A DNA stretch of 35,119 nucleotides. It comes from Acaryochloris sp. CRU_2_0 (lineage in GTDB: Bacteria; Cyanobacteriota; Cyanobacteriia; Thermosynechococcales; Thermosynechococcaceae). The stretch covers positions 1 to 35,119 of the forward strand of contig JAAUOM010000040.1 in NCBI GenBank assembly GCA_012034865.1, in the 5' to 3' direction. The translations under genes were made by a program, and so were the position numbers. Positions 33,671 to 35,119 of the stretch are shown in pieces. The notes under the pieces are model-generated. The model worked only from the letters and a program-made list of their open reading frames with translations, made no database searches and was not told the origin of the DNA. The first letter of the stretch is position 1, and each line of letters opens with the position of its first letter.

Positions 33671-33919
33671 GCAGGTTGCAAAAACTATTTTTCTTGCGAG
33701 AAGCGTCAATGTTATTTTTATCGATCTTCTCTCCTTCGTGAGATCGGTAATCGCATTATGTCCAGAGCTTTCTTTTGCTACTTTTTTGAAAAACTTCAGT
33801 ATTATGCGATCAGTGCACGAGTCAGGGATGAAGTTTTTGAGCATATTGAGTATATTTTCCGATCCATACAAGTTGTGTCGAAGCCGCCATCTAACACGGC
33901 GTTGGAGCGGATGGAATAA
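33650..33919 (+). pseudogene. Detached C-terminal remnant of the restriction gene
   Basis: Frame 1 here reads IGSSLEQVAKTIFLARSVNV then IFIDLLSFVRSVIALCPELS and FATFLKN. After the A5 run (33789-33793) the neighbouring frame reads LQYYAISARVRDEVFEHIEY to a TAA at 33917-33919 inside attC. Both pieces look like one helical protein tail; one extra A restores FATFLKKLQYYAISARVRDE. The junction with the upstream gene needs a net shift equal to a deletion of 3n+2 bases, as if the catalytic core had been cut out. Confidence 0.55.
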
Positions 33920-33976
33920 AGATAGTTAGTGGGGGTACAGAGTTTGCTTGCCGCCGTACAACTTTATCGTTCAACA
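33889..33976 (+). other. attC-like integron recombination site 2
   Basis: The left core ATCTAAC (33889-33895) is a perfect RYYYAAC. The right core GTTCAAC (33969-33975) is imperfect because the bases after the cut belong to the downstream flank. The arms contain GTTGGAGCGG on the left against GTTGTACGGCGG on the reverse of the right. It shares ACAGAGTTTGCTTG and GCCGCCGTACAACTTTATCGTT with site 1. Confidence 0.65.
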
Positions 33977-34040
33977 GGATTGAGTCGCAACCTCATCCTC
34001 TCGGCAAAATGGGAGTGATGCTGATTCAACTGGCCTGACC

Positions 34041-34946
34041 TTACTGTTGCTGTGACATCAAAAAGTCGCCAATTTCCTGCACCAGCCATTCTTTTTCACT
34101 GGTACTCAGCAGTGTTCCAAACTTATGATTGTGGACACCTTCAATAAGGGTGCAACCCTTAATAGGGCGATCATTGCTGGTGTAGGCCGTGGTGAGTTTA
34201 ATGCCCTCTAAGTTGGCGGTGCGGCCATTTTTGCGATAGCGCCAACCCAAGGCTTTGACTTGCCAGCATAACTCAAACCGTTCAGCGTCAATCTCTAAAC
34301 GGGTGCGTCCGGCAACCCCAAATACCAAGGCTGCGGCCATGCCAATCCCGACTAGCCAAAAGGGAATGGAAAACAACGTAAAAAAGATCGGGGCACCTCC
34401 AGCGATCGCTCCTGCGGTCCACACAAAAATAAACCCATTCCAAAAAATAGCAAAACAGCCGATGCTCAGGGTTTCCCCCCGGAATCCCGTTGGTGGGATA
34501 TCCACTGTGAGGTGCGATCTCGTTTTGTGCAACTGAATCTTACTCCCCACAGGTTGACGGTGCAGAGTCTGCGGCGACGCAGTGGCCAGAACCTTTGCCC
34601 TAGCAGGGCGGGGTTGGGTGAGGGCTGTCAGAGCCTCCTGAGCCGAAGCAAACCGATCCTCCACAGCGGGTTCTAGCATCTGATCGAGCCAATCGGCAAA
34701 GTCCGGGTCTAACTGGATCGCAGCTCGAAAATCAATTTTGAGGCGTTTTTGGGGCAAATCGGCAGGCGAACAATGGGTCAACACAAATAGCAGCGTTCCC
34801 CCCAGGGAATATAAATCCGTGGCTGGAACCGCCTTCCCTTGAAAATGTTCTGGAGCCATATAGCCATAAGTGCCCACCACCGTACTGCCGACCATCGTAT
34901 TACGGTAAACATTTTGGACTGCCCCAAAGTCTACTAGGGATCGTGG
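34041..34946 (-). pseudogene. Ser/Thr protein kinase, 5' end cut off by an insertion
   Basis: The minus-strand frame starts, in recognisable sequence, at the kinase DFG segment LVDFGAVQNVYRNTM (codons just below 34937) and continues VGTYGYMAPEHFQGK, DLYSLGGTLLFVLTH and a C-lobe end. Then comes a linker, two close membrane helices (FAIFWNGFIFVWTAGAIAGG and FFTLFSIPFWLVGIGMAAAL), and a soluble tail (FELCWQVKALGWRYRK) ending QQQ. The glycine loop, ATP-site Lys and HRD loop are missing: sequence upstream of about 34946 is the end of an ISAzo13-family element. The remaining C-terminal part resembles normal cyanobacterial membrane kinases. It is not functional as a kinase unless the 5' half is restored. 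Confidence 0.82.
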
Positions 34947-35119
34947 CTTAAATAAGATCCAGAATATAATGAAGCGTGATAGCCTGAGAATTCTTCCTTT
35001 ATTTGTTTTTAGATGAATCCGTACCCCTACGCCATTGAACAACAAATGCAACGGCTTTATAAGTCTTTGAACGAGAAGGATCGTCGTCGTTATGCCGCCA
35101 TCGAAGCTACGAAACTGGG
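34944..35119 (+). mobile_element. Left end of an ISAzo13-family insertion sequence (partial)
   Basis: About 70 bases of non-kinase, AT-rich sequence precede a transposase start at 35013, and the kinase frame loses all family sequence at the same place. The element continues past the window. The precise terminal repeat is not identified. Confidence 0.6.
35013..35119 (+). CDS. ISAzo13-family transposase N-terminus (partial)
   Basis: Starts at ATG 35013, reading MNPYPYAIEQQMQRLYKSLN then EKDRRRYAAIEATKLG before the window ends. The EKxRRxYAAxEAxxLG segment is the characteristic start of ISAzo13 transposases, ahead of a helix-turn-helix (GHGGI...) that would follow. The open frame is intact as far as seen, so this copy may be active, in contrast to the decayed copy at 250-1041. 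Confidence 0.75.
   Translation, partial: MNPYPYAIEQQMQRLYKSLNEKDRRRYAAIEATKL

Larger units (their letters stand above)
31508..33969. mobile_element. Probable integron gene cassette carrying a restriction-modification locus
   Basis: The unit runs from the cut point in the first GTTAGAT (between 31507 and 31508) to that in the second site (between 33969 and 33970), 2462 bases. Its first bases GTTAGATGGC (31507-31516) are the exact reverse complement of GCCATCTAAC (33886-33895) at the start of its own attC, as expected of a cassette made by site-specific recombination. Contents: C5 methyltransferase (minus), HTH regulator and restriction gene (plus). There is no integrase in the window, so it is a clustered-attC-type locus at most. 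Two HIP1 octamers (near 32779 and 32992) suggest long residence in cyanobacteria. Confidence 0.6.

Noticed and set aside
33572-33871. 99-codon minus-strand frame at the end of the R-M cassette
   Set aside because: The plus strand here reads as the C-terminal remnant of the restriction protein in two adjoining frames, so the minus frame is probably a shadow.
1-35119. CRISPR array, rRNA operon or phage module
   Set aside because: No regularly spaced short repeats, rRNA sequence or phage structural or lysis genes were seen.

Overview
The window looks like cyanobacterial chromosome. HIP1 palindromes (GCGATCGC) occur throughout. There is an ndhM gene for the cyanobacterial NDH-1 complex, a cyanobacterial radical-SAM/PDZ (DUF512) protein, DUF3370 and DUF3181 family proteins, a type 2 IPP isomerase, and several zinc-ribbon/FHA/Ser-Thr-kinase proteins with long proline-rich linkers. 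Gene style and GC content fit a large filamentous or Acaryochloris-like genome, but I cannot name the species. All family calls come from motifs and memory; no search was run.

Layout. 1-1041: the tail of an unknown gene, then a decayed ISAzo13-family transposase. 1599-6670: a plus-strand run of small stress, envelope and lipoprotein genes (two exported proteins, a CsbD protein, a lipoprotein, a C-terminally anchored protein), a zinc-ribbon metallopeptidase and two single-pass membrane proteins with Pro/Ser-rich tails. 6831-10013: minus-strand osmoprotectant-type permease, a trypsin-like secreted protease with C-terminal repeats, and IPP isomerase. 10199-15444: plus strand, with a small exported protein, DUF3370, 6-phosphogluconolactonase, a possible 42-residue ORF, an FHA protein and an FHA-pseudokinase. 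15587-16526: a frameshifted alpha/beta hydrolase. 16633-25293: minus strand, with an amino-acid-binding lipoprotein, a kinase fused to a periplasmic-binding domain, DUF512, argF, an unknown membrane protein and a DUF3181 protein. 25531-28671: tRNA-Leu(GAG), an Eis-like acetyltransferase, a frameshifted DCC thioredoxin-like gene, ndhM and a frameshifted SDR.

The accessory part is 28770-35119. It holds a tnpB-only IS200/IS605-type element with strong hairpins at its left end, an ISKra4-like transposase scrap, a 2TM protein, then a restriction-modification locus (C5 methyltransferase divergent from a small HTH regulator and a SacI-like restriction gene). That locus is bracketed by two integron attC-like sites. 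The first 10 bases of the unit (GTTAGATGGC) are the exact reverse complement of the start of its right-hand attC (GCCATCTAAC), which is the signature of a mobile gene cassette of about 2.46 kb. No integron integrase is visible. The restriction gene appears to have lost its catalytic core while the methyltransferase is intact. The window ends in a Ser/Thr kinase gene cut by a fresh-looking ISAzo13-family insertion.

Four genes (alpha/beta hydrolase, DCC protein, SDR, restriction gene) each carry apparent one-base losses, mostly in homopolymers. This could be real decay, but the uniform pattern makes sequencing or assembly homopolymer error a serious alternative.
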